Assembly (NCBI RefSeq): GCF_013113715.1
Contig: NZ_CP053344.1
Span: 1,984,001-2,048,000, forward strand
Origin: Herbiconiux sp. SALV-R1
GTDB lineage: Bacteria > Actinomycetota > Actinomycetes > Actinomycetales > Microbacteriaceae
DNA length: 64,000 nucleotides
Direction of reading: 5' to 3'
Numbering within the stretch: the stretch's first letter is position 1; every line of letters starts with the position of its first letter. Position numbers and translations under genes: made by a program. The notes below the pieces were generated by a model. It was not told the DNA's origin. It saw nothing but the letters and a program-made list of their open reading frames with translations, and did not search any database. Shown here in pieces: positions 41,536 to 49,787 of the stretch.

Positions 41536-42560
41536 TCCCCCGCCTCCCGCAGCGAGGCGACGAAGCGCTCGATCCCCTCGTCGAGCGTCACGGCGGGCGG
41601 GCCGAGCAGCGCGAGGCACGGGCTCACGTCGAAGGTCTTGCTGAAGGCTGACACGATGATCGAGTATCTCGTGATCGGCGGCTCCCCGCGACGCCGCAGC
41701 ACCCGCCACGCCGTCTCGACCGCCGTCGCCGCGGCGAGCGCGACCCGTCGCGACACGATGCGCGTGGGTGCCGGCAGCCCGGCGCCGGTGAGGATGCGCG
41801 CCAGCGTCGCCTGCAGCGGCACCGGCTGCGCGTTGGTGACGGCGAGTGTGCGCCCGGGTACGCCGTCGGCGGTGAGCGCCCGGACGAGGTACTCCACCAG
41901 CGTGTCGATGTACACCAGGTCGCTCAGCACCGGGCGATCGTGCGGCTCCCCGAACCGTGGCAGCCTCCCGCGCTCGGCCAGGGCGGCCAGGCGCGGGTAG
42001 AGCGTGGTGTCGCCCGGGCCGAACACCGCGCGCGGGCGCAGCACCACCCACTCGCCGCGGTAGCCGCGCACCACCTCCTCGGCCTCCGCCTTGGTGGCCG
42101 CATAGCGGTTCACGAAACGGGCGGGCAGGGGCGCGTCGTCGCGCAGCAGGAGCTGGTCGCGGGCCTCGTAGAGAACGGATGCGGTCGACACGAACACCAG
42201 GCGCGGCGCCTGGTCGAGACCCACGGCATAGCGCACGACCGCCCGGGTGGCCTCGACGTTCTCGGCGGTGAACTCGGCTGCGGTGCCCCACGGGGCGCTG
42301 CGCGCCGCCGCGTGCACGATCACGTCGGGCTCGAACGGCGCCAGGGCGGCGAGCTCCTCCGCCGCAGTGGACGAAGTGAGGTCGACGGAGCGGTAGAGCT
42401 CGTCGTCGAGGCGGCGGCGGCCGGTGCCCCGCACGGCGAAGGAGGGGTCGTGGCGCAGGCGCTCGAGGAGGGCACCGCCGACGAAGCCCGAGGCACCGGT
42501 CACGAGCACCCGGGTAGGGGCCGGCGCCGGTGTCGCCGCCGCGGGGGTCGGGGCGGTCAT
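41532..42560 (-). CDS. NAD-dependent epimerase/dehydratase (3beta-HSD/OleD-like)
   Basis: A 342-residue extended SDR with TGASGFVG at residues 21-28, VHAAA near 82, a catalytic Ser/Thr in VSTASVLYE, and Tyr153 and Lys157 in RYAATKAEAEE. The FVSTAS...YAATK layout resembles the 3beta-hydroxysteroid dehydrogenase/OleD group that reduces beta-keto acids after condensation. The ATG overlaps the adenylate-forming gene (ATGA). Partnering with the neighbouring KAS III is inferred. Confidence 0.88.
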   Translation of the reverse strand: MTAPTPAAATPAPAPTRVLVTGASGFVGGALLERLRHDPSFAVRGTGRRRLDDELYRSVDLTSSTAAEELAALAPFEPDVIVHAAARSAPWGTAAEFTAENVEATRAVVRYAVGLDQAPRLVFVSTASVLYEARDQLLLRDDAPLPARFVNRYAATKAEAEEVVRGYRGEWVVLRPRAVFGPGDTTLYPRLAALAERGRLPRFGEPHDRPVLSDLVYIDTLVEYLVRALTADGVPGRTLAVTNAQPVPLQATLARILTGAGLPAPTRIVSRRVALAAATAVETAWRVLRRRGEPPITRYSIIVSAFSKTFDVSPCLALLGPPAVTLDEGIERFVASLREAGE

Positions 42561-43942
42561 ACGGCGTGCTCCCGCGCGATGCGCCGCAGCTTCGTGGCGG
42601 GGTCGCGCGCGACCCAGGGTTCCTCGATCACCCTGGCCGAGCATCCGTGAGTCTCGAGCAGGTGCTCGATCGACGAGGTCGCGGCCTCGGCGGCCCCCGG
42701 GGCCGCGTCGCGCAGCGAGAAGTGGAGATCGAGGCCGCGCTGGCGCAGCGTCCAGTCGGTGAAGGGCTCGCCGTCCTGCGGCGTCAGCACGGAGGCGAAG
42801 GCCTGCCGCACCGTGTCGGGGAACAGCTCGACGAGACGGCGCCCGTCGGTCGACGGGAGCTCGAGCACGGCGTCGGCGCGGCCCTCGACTTCGGCGACCA
42901 CCGTGGTCACGCGGCCGCAGGCGCAGCGCTCGGGAGCCTGCGGGTCGACGCGCAGCACGTCGTCGAGGCGGTAGCGCAGCACCAGCTGCGTGCGACGCTC
43001 CACGTCGCTCAGCACGGGCACGAAGCGGGTGCGGGCCGCATCGAGCCACTCGCGCTCGACGACGACCGACTCCTCGTTGAGGTGGAGCGCCCCCGCGTGG
43101 CAGCTGACTCCGAGCAGTCCCTCCGTCGCCTGGTACACCTGCCGCACGGGCCGGCCCCAGGCCGCGACGATGCGCTCGGCGAGATCGGGCTCGAGCACCT
43201 CGGCGACCGACACCACCTGCAGCGGCCGGAACCCGGAGGCGCCGCGCAGCGCGTCTCGGGCCAGGGCGTCGAGCACCGACGCGGGGGCCACGAGGAGCTC
43301 GGGGGCTTCGCCCGCGGCCTCGGCGCGGGCGAGCTCGGTGCGGTGCGTGTCGAGGGGTTCGGTGAGGTCGAAGAAGGTGAAGCGCACCCGCGAGCTCGAC
43401 ACCGATTCGTACAGGTGCCCGCCCGCCCTCAGGAAGAAGCCGATGCGCAGCGGCGGCTCCCAGAAGCGGGCGATCCGGCCCAGTGCGGTGGTGTCGAGGA
43501 GGCGGCCGAGCACGGTTCCGGCCCAGAGCATGCGTTCGCGCGGGCTCACGAGGAACACGCCCCGCCGGCCCGAGGTGCCGCTCGACAGCCCCACGGTGAG
43601 GTCGCCGGCGACGACCGGCGCGAAGTCGCGGCTGCGCTCGGCCTCGAGCGCGACGCCCAGCGCCTCGGCGAGACGGACGCCCCGGATGTTCAGCTCGTCG
43701 AAGTGGGCGAGCACAGTCTGCTTGTCGACGACCGGGAAGTCGTCGAGACGGCGGCGACCACCTGGAGCGACCCGCGACGCGTAGAAGGGCGAGCGGGCCG
43801 CGCGCCTCAGCAGTGCGGCGAGGCGGCGCGCCTGGTGGCGTTCGATGGCGGCACGCGACCGGAAGCGGCGGCCCCAGCGCGCCCGCACGAAACGGCCGAG
43901 CAGCGCCGCGGTGTGGAGGTGCTCCGAGAGGTGGCGCGTCAC
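42557..43942 (-). CDS. adenylate-forming enzyme, CapK/F390-synthetase-related
   Basis: A 461-residue AMP-forming ligase of the phenylacetate-CoA ligase/coenzyme F390 synthetase-related type (TIGR02304-like). ATP loop SSGTSGRRG starts at residue 120, YQATEG is the A5-like motif, and RYRLDDVLRVD with a later CACGR cysteine cluster follows. Such enzymes activate a carboxylate as acyl-AMP. First gene of the unit, it would prime the substrate for the KAS III. GTG 43942 has no ribosome site, but TATTCT ends six bases before it. Confidence 0.88.
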   Translation of the reverse strand: MTRHLSEHLHTAALLGRFVRARWGRRFRSRAAIERHQARRLAALLRRAARSPFYASRVAPGGRRRLDDFPVVDKQTVLAHFDELNIRGVRLAEALGVALEAERSRDFAPVVAGDLTVGLSSGTSGRRGVFLVSPRERMLWAGTVLGRLLDTTALGRIARFWEPPLRIGFFLRAGGHLYESVSSSRVRFTFFDLTEPLDTHRTELARAEAAGEAPELLVAPASVLDALARDALRGASGFRPLQVVSVAEVLEPDLAERIVAAWGRPVRQVYQATEGLLGVSCHAGALHLNEESVVVEREWLDAARTRFVPVLSDVERRTQLVLRYRLDDVLRVDPQAPERCACGRVTTVVAEVEGRADAVLELPSTDGRRLVELFPDTVRQAFASVLTPQDGEPFTDWTLRQRGLDLHFSLRDAAPGAAEAATSSIEHLLETHGCSARVIEEPWVARDPATKLRRIAREHAV

Positions 43943-43948
43943 TTCCCC

Positions 43949-43999
43949 AGAATAGGGGCAGGAGTCGGCGGCCGGATGCCTCGTGCTGCCTCGTAGACT
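43949..43999. promoter_or_regulatory. divergent leaderless promoters
   Basis: On the minus strand TATTCT (43949-43954) ends six bases before GTG 43942 of the adenylate-forming gene. On the plus strand TAGACT (43994-43999) ends six bases before ATG 44006. Both predict transcription beginning at the start codon. Confidence 0.6.
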
Positions 44000-44005
44000 T
44001 GCGGC

Positions 44006-44713
44006 ATGGCGGGGATCATCGGGCACATCCTGCCTCTCGCGCTCGGGGTGGCGCTCAGTTCGGTGCCCATCGTGGTGATGGTGCTCATCCTGCTCTCGCC
44101 GCGCGGTCGATGGTCGGGCCTTGCCTACCTCATCGGGGCCGTCGTCGGCCTCGCCGGACTCACCGGTCTGTTCACGGCGATCGCCTCGCTCATCCCACCC
44201 GTGCCCGGGTCGGATCACAGTCCCCTCATCGCGGTGATCGAGTGGGTGGTCGGCGCCGGCCTCATCGTGATGGCGGTCATCCGTCTGGTGCGCTCCCGGC
44301 GCAAGGCGCGGTCGTCGACCGACGGCCTCGAGCTCTTCGACGACGAGGTGCCGGCCACGACCCCGGCGTGGATGACGAGACTCACGAGGCTCGGGCCGCT
44401 GCCCTCTCTCGGCGTGGGCTTCGTGCTCATGCTGCGGCCGAAGAACCTGCTGCTCACCATCGCCGCGGGCGTCGCCATCGCGACCGGAGACGCGTCGTTC
44501 GCCGAGACCGTGGTGGCCGTCGTCATCTTCGTCGTGCTCGGCATCTCGACCCTCGCCGCCCCGATCATCTTCGCCCTCGCCGACCCCGCCCGCACGGCGA
44601 AGCCGCTCGAGGAGACGCGCGTGTGGATCACCCGCAACAGCGCGACGGTCACCACCATCGTGCTGCTCGTGCTCGGCACCGTCGTCATCGGCAGCGGCCT
44701 CACCCACTTCTGA
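44006..44713 (+). CDS. GAP-family (Sap, sulfolipid-addressing-like) membrane protein
   Basis: A 235-residue protein with six predicted helices: LPLALGVALSSVPIVVMVLIL first, then GLAYLIGAVVGLAG, and a cytosolic basic loop RSRRKARS before GPLPSLGVGFVLMLRPKNLLL, the family hallmark. Mycobacterial members help export surface glycolipids. It may export a lipid-like product; the divergent cluster next door is suggestive, but nothing in the sequence proves a link. No family-specific catalytic residues are visible. Confidence 0.87.
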   Translation: MAGIIGHILPLALGVALSSVPIVVMVLILLSPRGRWSGLAYLIGAVVGLAGLTGLFTAIASLIPPVPGSDHSPLIAVIEWVVGAGLIVMAVIRLVRSRRKARSSTDGLELFDDEVPATTPAWMTRLTRLGPLPSLGVGFVLMLRPKNLLLTIAAGVAIATGDASFAETVVAVVIFVVLGISTLAAPIIFALADPARTAKPLEETRVWITRNSATVTTIVLLVLGTVVIGSGLTHF

Positions 44714-44742
44714 GCGGGCCGCCGCCGACAGCTCGCCGCGGC

Positions 44743-46281
44743 TCAGTGGAAGTCGCGCAGGAAGCGCTCGAACTCCACCCTGCCCGTCGAGGCCGGTGAG
44801 CCCGTCACCTCGCCGATGCGGAGCACGGTGAGCCCGGAGTAGGCGGAGGGCGTGCCGGAGAATGCGTCTCGGATGTGCGACCAGCCCACCCAGCTGGGTG
44901 TGCCGCTGGCTCCGAGGTTGCCCGCCAGCGCGTTCTCACCCTTCAGCGTTACCCCGGCTTTGTTCGCTGCGGCGCCGACCCAGCGCACGAGCGACGCCGC
45001 GTCGGAGTAGGCGTGGGCCCCGCCGTCCCACTCCCGGCCGTCGGGCATCTCGAGAGCGGTGAAGTGCAGCACCACCGGGTGCGGGCCCGAGCTGGCAGCG
45101 ATGCTCTTCACCCCGGCGAGGAGCGGTTCGTAGCCGAAGTCGGTGGCCGAGCCGTTGTAGTCCTGGTCGGTGTGCACGAGCCCCGCCGCGATCTCGGGAG
45201 CCCGGCGGATCGGGCTCGTCGACATGGTCTGCCAGTGCACTCCGGGGATCTTGATGCCGAGCGGCACCGTGCCGAAGCCGCCGTCGAAGGCCCGTGCCGC
45301 CTCGGCCATCACCTCGCTGCCGTGCCGCAGGAGGCTCTCGTGGTACCAGCGGGTGAAGTCGCGCCCGTAGCGGAGCGAGTGGTACGACCCCGAGGTGATG
45401 AAACGGTCGTGGTCGGTCGGCGGCGTGATGGCGGAGTACGTCAGACCCGGGATGCTCCAGGCCGTCGCGACACCCGCGACCGACCCGTAACGGGCCACCG
45501 CCCAGTCGGCGAACGACCGCACCGCGGAGTCGGTGTAGCTCTGGAAGGTGCCGCGGTTGGGGTAGCCTGCCGGGTCTCCCGCGACTTTGGCGTCGTGGGA
45601 GTTGTACGAGGGGTACCGCAACTCACCCGCGGGGCCCGTGCTCACCGAGATCTCCTGCACCCGCCCGGTGTAGTCGTGACCGGCCGAGGTGAAGTGATCT
45701 TCGAAGGCGTTCATGAACTCGCGCATGTCGGCGAGCGTGCGATCGGCCCCTACACCCCACGGGGCAGGTGCTTCCTTGCTGATGTTGCCGTACTCGCTGA
45801 CGAAGTAGTCGTCGACCGGCGCGCTCGAGCAGCCGGCGATGCCGCAGAGCTGATAGGGCTCCCATACCCAGGAGGGCACCGGGATGTCGCAGTCGTCGCC
45901 GACGTTGCCACCGCACTGGTGGAACGACATCAACGGCACCAGGTCGAGCCCCGCATCCGTCACCGCGGCGAACAGCTTGTCGTAGTAGCCCCAGTCGAAG
46001 GAGCCCCTGGCCGGCTCTGCCTTGCCCCACCAGACGTCGACGGCGACCGCGTCGACCCCCTGGCTCGCCGCCACCGTGAGCGAGGAGGTGAAGGCGCGCC
46101 AGCGCGGACCGTCGCCCGCCCAGTCGTCGATCCACAGCGGGGCCATGACATTGACCGTCTGGGCGGGGCCGGGCACCGCCGCGGTGGCCGCCGGGACGAG
46201 ACCCGGGGCGGCGGCGAGGGCCGAGGAGAGGAGGGTGGCCGCGAGCGCGAGGCCCGTGCGGGAGGTGATGCGAGATGACAT
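44743..46281 (-). CDS. secreted beta-amylase (GH14)
   Basis: A 512-residue exported glycoside hydrolase with a signal peptide of about 35 residues (LALAATLLSSALAAAPGL). GH14 blocks are VDVWWGKAEP, LMSFHQCGGNVGDDC, STGPAGELRYPSY with catalytic acid Glu220, GIKIPGVHW and LKGENAL with base Glu449. It releases beta-maltose from starch non-reducing ends. No starch-binding domain is visible at the C-terminus. Beta-amylase is well known in plants and some bacilli and sparse elsewhere. Confidence 0.95.
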   Translation of the reverse strand: MSSRITSRTGLALAATLLSSALAAAPGLVPAATAAVPGPAQTVNVMAPLWIDDWAGDGPRWRAFTSSLTVAASQGVDAVAVDVWWGKAEPARGSFDWGYYDKLFAAVTDAGLDLVPLMSFHQCGGNVGDDCDIPVPSWVWEPYQLCGIAGCSSAPVDDYFVSEYGNISKEAPAPWGVGADRTLADMREFMNAFEDHFTSAGHDYTGRVQEISVSTGPAGELRYPSYNSHDAKVAGDPAGYPNRGTFQSYTDSAVRSFADWAVARYGSVAGVATAWSIPGLTYSAITPPTDHDRFITSGSYHSLRYGRDFTRWYHESLLRHGSEVMAEAARAFDGGFGTVPLGIKIPGVHWQTMSTSPIRRAPEIAAGLVHTDQDYNGSATDFGYEPLLAGVKSIAASSGPHPVVLHFTALEMPDGREWDGGAHAYSDAASLVRWVGAAANKAGVTLKGENALAGNLGASGTPSWVGWSHIRDAFSGTPSAYSGLTVLRIGEVTGSPASTGRVEFERFLRDFH

Positions 46282-46327
46282 CCCGTCACGTTAGGCGCAC
46301 GCGGCCACCGGTTCTCCTGAGTACTTT

Positions 46328-46342
46328 CCACCTAGCAGGTGG
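46328..46342. terminator. short hairpin after the M28 peptidase gene
   Basis: CCACCT (46328-46333) and AGGTGG (46337-46342) flank a 3-base loop, five bases beyond the M28 stop on the minus strand. No T-run; weak terminator candidate. Confidence 0.4.
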
Positions 46343-46347
46343 CGCGA

Positions 46348-48048
46348 CTACCGCGTCGAGTGACTCTTCCGTCGCACCGCCACGAGCACGGCGCCGGCGA
46401 CCACCAGCAGCAGGGCACCGGGCACGACGGCACCGAAGGCCGCCGCGTCCGCTCCCGTCGCCGCGAGCTCGCCGCCGCCCGAGCCGCCGCCCGAGCCGCC
46501 GGGTACCGGCGTCGAGGTGGGTGCGGGGGTCGGCGCGGGAGTCTCGGTGGGCTCGGGGCCCGGCAGCGGAGCCACCCCGTTGATGGCCGAGGTGTCGTTC
46601 GCGAGCTCGGCGGTCACCGAGGAGATGGCCCCGAGCATGATGCCGAGCGCCTCCTGGTTGACGTTCGAGATGTCGTCGGCGGCCGAGTGGTAGTTCGGGT
46701 CGTGGGTGATGCCCTCGGTGCCCCCGAACAGCTCGACCTGCTCTGCGGTCTTCACGTCGTCGGCGCCCGTGAACAGACCCGAGGCGGGAATGTCGTTGAG
46801 GATGAACGCCTCGTAGTCGCTGCGGCCGTCGAAGGCCGTGTCGATCCACGGCTGGCCCTCGGCGTCGAAGTGGTCGGTGAAGAACTTCTCGGTGGCGATG
46901 GAGCCCTCGGGCACCTCGACCGGCGCCTCGAAGCTCGACTGATCGGCGTCGTAGACGCTGATGACATAGTTCGGCGAGGCCACCATGTCGAAGTTGAGGT
47001 ACGTCGCGATCTTGTCGAGCTCGCCCTCGCCCTCGGGAAGCTCCTCGTCGGCGAGCGCGAGCTGGTCGACGTAGTAGGTGGAGCCGACGAGCCCCACCTC
47101 CTCGGCTCCCCACCAGGCGAAGCGCACCGCGTTCTCCAGCTCGCCCGAGGCGGCGAGCTGCACCGCGGTCTCGAGGATGGCGGCAGACCCGCTGCCGTTG
47201 TCGTTGATGCCGGGGCCCTCCGGCACCGAGTCGAGGTGGGCACCGAGCATCACCACGTTGTCGGTGCGGCCCGTCGGCGTCTGGGCGACGATGTTGAAGG
47301 TGTCGACGATCGTGGTGGTCTCCTGGAGCTGCAGGTCGACGGTCACCGGCCCCTCGGCGAGCGCGGCGACGACCTCGGCGCCCTCCTCCTGGGTGAGGCC
47401 CACCGAGGGCACGAAGTCGGGCTGCTGCTCGCCGAGTGTTCCCGCCAGGGCGCCCGGCTCGTTGTTGTACACCAGTACGGCCTCAGCACCCGCGGCGCCC
47501 GCGGCGATCGACTTCTCGGCGAAGGAGCAGATTCCGCGCGAGACGACAGCGACCTTGCCCGTCGCGTCGACGTCGCCCCACTCGGAAGCGTCGCATCCGG
47601 TGGCCGTCGGCGGCGCGATGAGCTCGAGACCCGTCAGCCCCTCGGCGGGCGTCGCGGTCGTGCCCTCCATGGGCAACCGCGTGGCGTCGGGCCCCTCGAT
47701 GTCGTCGAGGTCGGTCGTGGTGCCGAGCAGCGTGATCGAGAAGGCGTCGATCGACTGCGTCGTGGCCTGGAACTCCTGACGCTCGGGCGTGTAGCCCGCC
47801 GCGCTGAGCACCTGCTCGATGTACTGGCCGCTGGCCTCGTAGCCCGAGGTGCCGATGGCGCGGTTGCCGTCGTTGTCGTCGGCGATCTGCTGGAGCGCCT
47901 CGAGGTGACCCATCACCCCGGCGACGGTGACCCTGCTCTCGAGGTCGTCGGGCTCGACGGCCCAGGCGGCACCGCCGCCCGCGACACCCGCCACCACCAC
48001 CCCCGCTCCCACTCCGAATGCGGTGAGCCTGCGATGGCGTCTTGTCAC
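46348..48048 (-). CDS. M28-family zinc aminopeptidase with PA domain and LAATG wall anchor
   Basis: A 566-residue exported enzyme: signal peptide to about residue 30, PA insert with VVSRGICSFAEKS, then the M28 catalytic core with zinc ligands in GAHLDS, INDNGSGS, GAEEVG and a late YHSAADD. A Pro/Thr-rich wall-spanning stretch (PTETPAPTPAPTSTPVPG) and a Gly/Ser linker lead to LAATG, a helix and RRKS. GTG 48048 has GGGGAG six bases upstream. It is probably attached to the wall by a class E sortase located elsewhere. Confidence 0.93.
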   Translation of the reverse strand: MTRRHRRLTAFGVGAGVVVAGVAGGGAAWAVEPDDLESRVTVAGVMGHLEALQQIADDNDGNRAIGTSGYEASGQYIEQVLSAAGYTPERQEFQATTQSIDAFSITLLGTTTDLDDIEGPDATRLPMEGTTATPAEGLTGLELIAPPTATGCDASEWGDVDATGKVAVVSRGICSFAEKSIAAGAAGAEAVLVYNNEPGALAGTLGEQQPDFVPSVGLTQEEGAEVVAALAEGPVTVDLQLQETTTIVDTFNIVAQTPTGRTDNVVMLGAHLDSVPEGPGINDNGSGSAAILETAVQLAASGELENAVRFAWWGAEEVGLVGSTYYVDQLALADEELPEGEGELDKIATYLNFDMVASPNYVISVYDADQSSFEAPVEVPEGSIATEKFFTDHFDAEGQPWIDTAFDGRSDYEAFILNDIPASGLFTGADDVKTAEQVELFGGTEGITHDPNYHSAADDISNVNQEALGIMLGAISSVTAELANDTSAINGVAPLPGPEPTETPAPTPAPTSTPVPGGSGGGSGGGELAATGADAAAFGAVVPGALLLVVAGAVLVAVRRKSHSTR

Positions 48049-48086
48049 GTGTGTCTCCCCTGATCGCGTGAACGTTTGCAGAAGAG

Positions 48087-48104
48087 TACCCCGAGAGGGG
48101 GGTA
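48087..48104 (-). terminator. hairpin after the ABC transporter operon
   Basis: TACCCC (48087-48092) and GGGGTA (48099-48104) with a 6-base loop begin five bases beyond the stop of the last ABC gene, read on the minus strand. No T-run. Confidence 0.5.
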
Positions 48105-48109
48105 TCAGA

Positions 48110-48973
48110 TCAAGAGCCGAGGGCGGAGTGAGCCGCCAGTTCCCTCCGCAGGCGTCCCCTGGTCTCCCGGTCGACGCCGCCGCCGCTGAGCGTGGTCGCG
48201 GAGCCGATGAGCAGCCGGGTGTACGGGTGCTGCGGGCGGGCGATCACCTCGCGGGTGGCACCGGTCTCGACGATCTCGCCGTGGTAGAGCACGGCGATGC
48301 GGTCGGCGACGCCGGCCACCGAGCCCAGGTCGTGCGAGATGAAGAGCTGGGCGATGCCGTTCTCCCGGCCGAGCCGGCGGAGCAGGTCGAGCACCTGGAT
48401 GCGGTTGGCGGCATCCAGGGCACTCACCGGCTCGTCGAGCAGCAGCAGGCGCGGCTCCACCGCGAGGGCGCGGGCGATCACCACCCGCTGACGCTGTCCC
48501 CCCGACAGCTGCGCGGGGAGTCTCTCGAGGAGTGCCCGGTCGAGGCCCACCGCCGCGAGCGCGCGGGCCACAGCGGCGTCGACGGCGTCGCGACCGAGGC
48601 CGCCGCGGAGCAGGAGCCCCTCGGCGATCGAGGCGCGCACCGTGAGGTCGGGGTCGAGGCTGAGCAGCGGGTCTTGGAAGACGTACTGCAGGGCCCCCGA
48701 CCGGCGCACCTCGCGCAGCGCCCGGCCTCGCAGGCCGGAGATCGTCGCCCCGTCGAAGCGCACCGAGCCCGAGGTGAGGCGGGTGAGCCCCAGCACCGTG
48801 CGCGCGAGCGTCGTCTTGCCCGAGCCCGTCTCGCCGATGAGCCCGACGGCCTCGCCGGGTGCGACCTCGAGCGACACGCCCTTCAGCACCCGTCGCTCCG
48901 CCCGGCCGCGGCCGTACGAGACGTCGACGGCGTCGACCGACAGCAGGGCTCCCGCCCGATCACGCTCGGACAT
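48110..48973 (-). CDS. ABC transporter ATPase (OppF/DppF-like)
   Basis: A 287-residue ATPase with Walker A GETGSGKTT (47-55), Q-loop FQDP, signature LSGGQRQR (156-163), Walker B LLLLDEP (177-183) and the oligopeptide C-terminal motif RPQHPYTRLL. It is last in the Opp-type set and overlaps the OppD-like gene by 14 bases. Together they energise uptake of the ligand bound by the lipoprotein encoded at 51745-53304. Confidence 0.93.
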   Translation of the reverse strand: MSERDRAGALLSVDAVDVSYGRGRAERRVLKGVSLEVAPGEAVGLIGETGSGKTTLARTVLGLTRLTSGSVRFDGATISGLRGRALREVRRSGALQYVFQDPLLSLDPDLTVRASIAEGLLLRGGLGRDAVDAAVARALAAVGLDRALLERLPAQLSGGQRQRVVIARALAVEPRLLLLDEPVSALDAANRIQVLDLLRRLGRENGIAQLFISHDLGSVAGVADRIAVLYHGEIVETGATREVIARPQHPYTRLLIGSATTLSGGGVDRETRGRLRRELAAHSALGS

Positions 48974-49787
48974 GGCGTTCTCCCTCCTCGAGGAACCGTT
49001 CGATGCCGTAGGCGGCGTGATGCTCGAGGAGCGACCTCGTGTAGTCGTGGGCGGGCGCGCGCAGCACCTGCTCGGTGGCCCCGGCCTCGACGATCTCGCC
49101 GTCCCTCATCACCACGACGTGGTCGCACACCTGCGCCACGACGGCGAGGTCGTGCGACACCAGCACGAGCGTGAGCGAGCGCTCGCGCCTGAGGTCGTCG
49201 AGCAGGTCGAGCACCTCGGCCTGCACGGTGACGTCGAGGGCGGTGGTCGCCTCGTCGGCGATGAGCAGCTCCGGCTCGGCGGCGAGCGCGATGGCGATGA
49301 GCACGCGCTGCAGCATGCCGCCCGAGAGCTCGAACGGGTACTGGTGGTAGACGTGGGCGGGTTCGCGCAGCCCCATGCCGGCGAACAGCTCGACCGCCCG
49401 CTGGTGCGCCGCGCGCCGGCCGAGACCTGTCTTCACCCGCAGCACCTCGGCGAGCTGCCGGCCGACGGTGAGCGAGGGGTTGAGGTAGGAGGCGGGGTCT
49501 TGGAACACGGCCGAGATGCGCGAGCCGCGCAGCGACTGCCACTCCCGGTAGCCGAGGCGCGACACCTCCTGGCCGTCGAACACGATCGAGCCCGTCGTGG
49601 TGCTGAGGCCAGGCGGAAGGATGCCGAGCACGGCACGGCAGGTCAATGACTTGCCGCTGCCCGACTCGCCGACGATGCCGAGCGTGCCACCTCGCGGCAC
49701 CGAGAACGAGACGCCGTGCACCAGCTCGGTGCCCGCATCCGTGCGGATGCGCAGGGCGTCGACACGGAGCAGGTCGTCATGCGACAT
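48960..49787 (-). CDS. ABC transporter ATPase (OppD/DppD-like)
   Basis: A 275-residue ATPase: Walker A GESGSGKS (40-47), FQDP Q-loop, signature LSGGMLQRV (154-162, the Met variant common in DppD), Walker B LLIADEATTALD and an atypical C-terminal APAHDYTRSLL. It overlaps the permease by 11 bases and the next ATPase by 14. It pairs with the OppF-like subunit. Confidence 0.93.
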   Translation of the reverse strand: MSHDDLLRVDALRIRTDAGTELVHGVSFSVPRGGTLGIVGESGSGKSLTCRAVLGILPPGLSTTTGSIVFDGQEVSRLGYREWQSLRGSRISAVFQDPASYLNPSLTVGRQLAEVLRVKTGLGRRAAHQRAVELFAGMGLREPAHVYHQYPFELSGGMLQRVLIAIALAAEPELLIADEATTALDVTVQAEVLDLLDDLRRERSLTLVLVSHDLAVVAQVCDHVVVMRDGEIVEAGATEQVLRAPAHDYTRSLLEHHAAYGIERFLEEGERHVRA

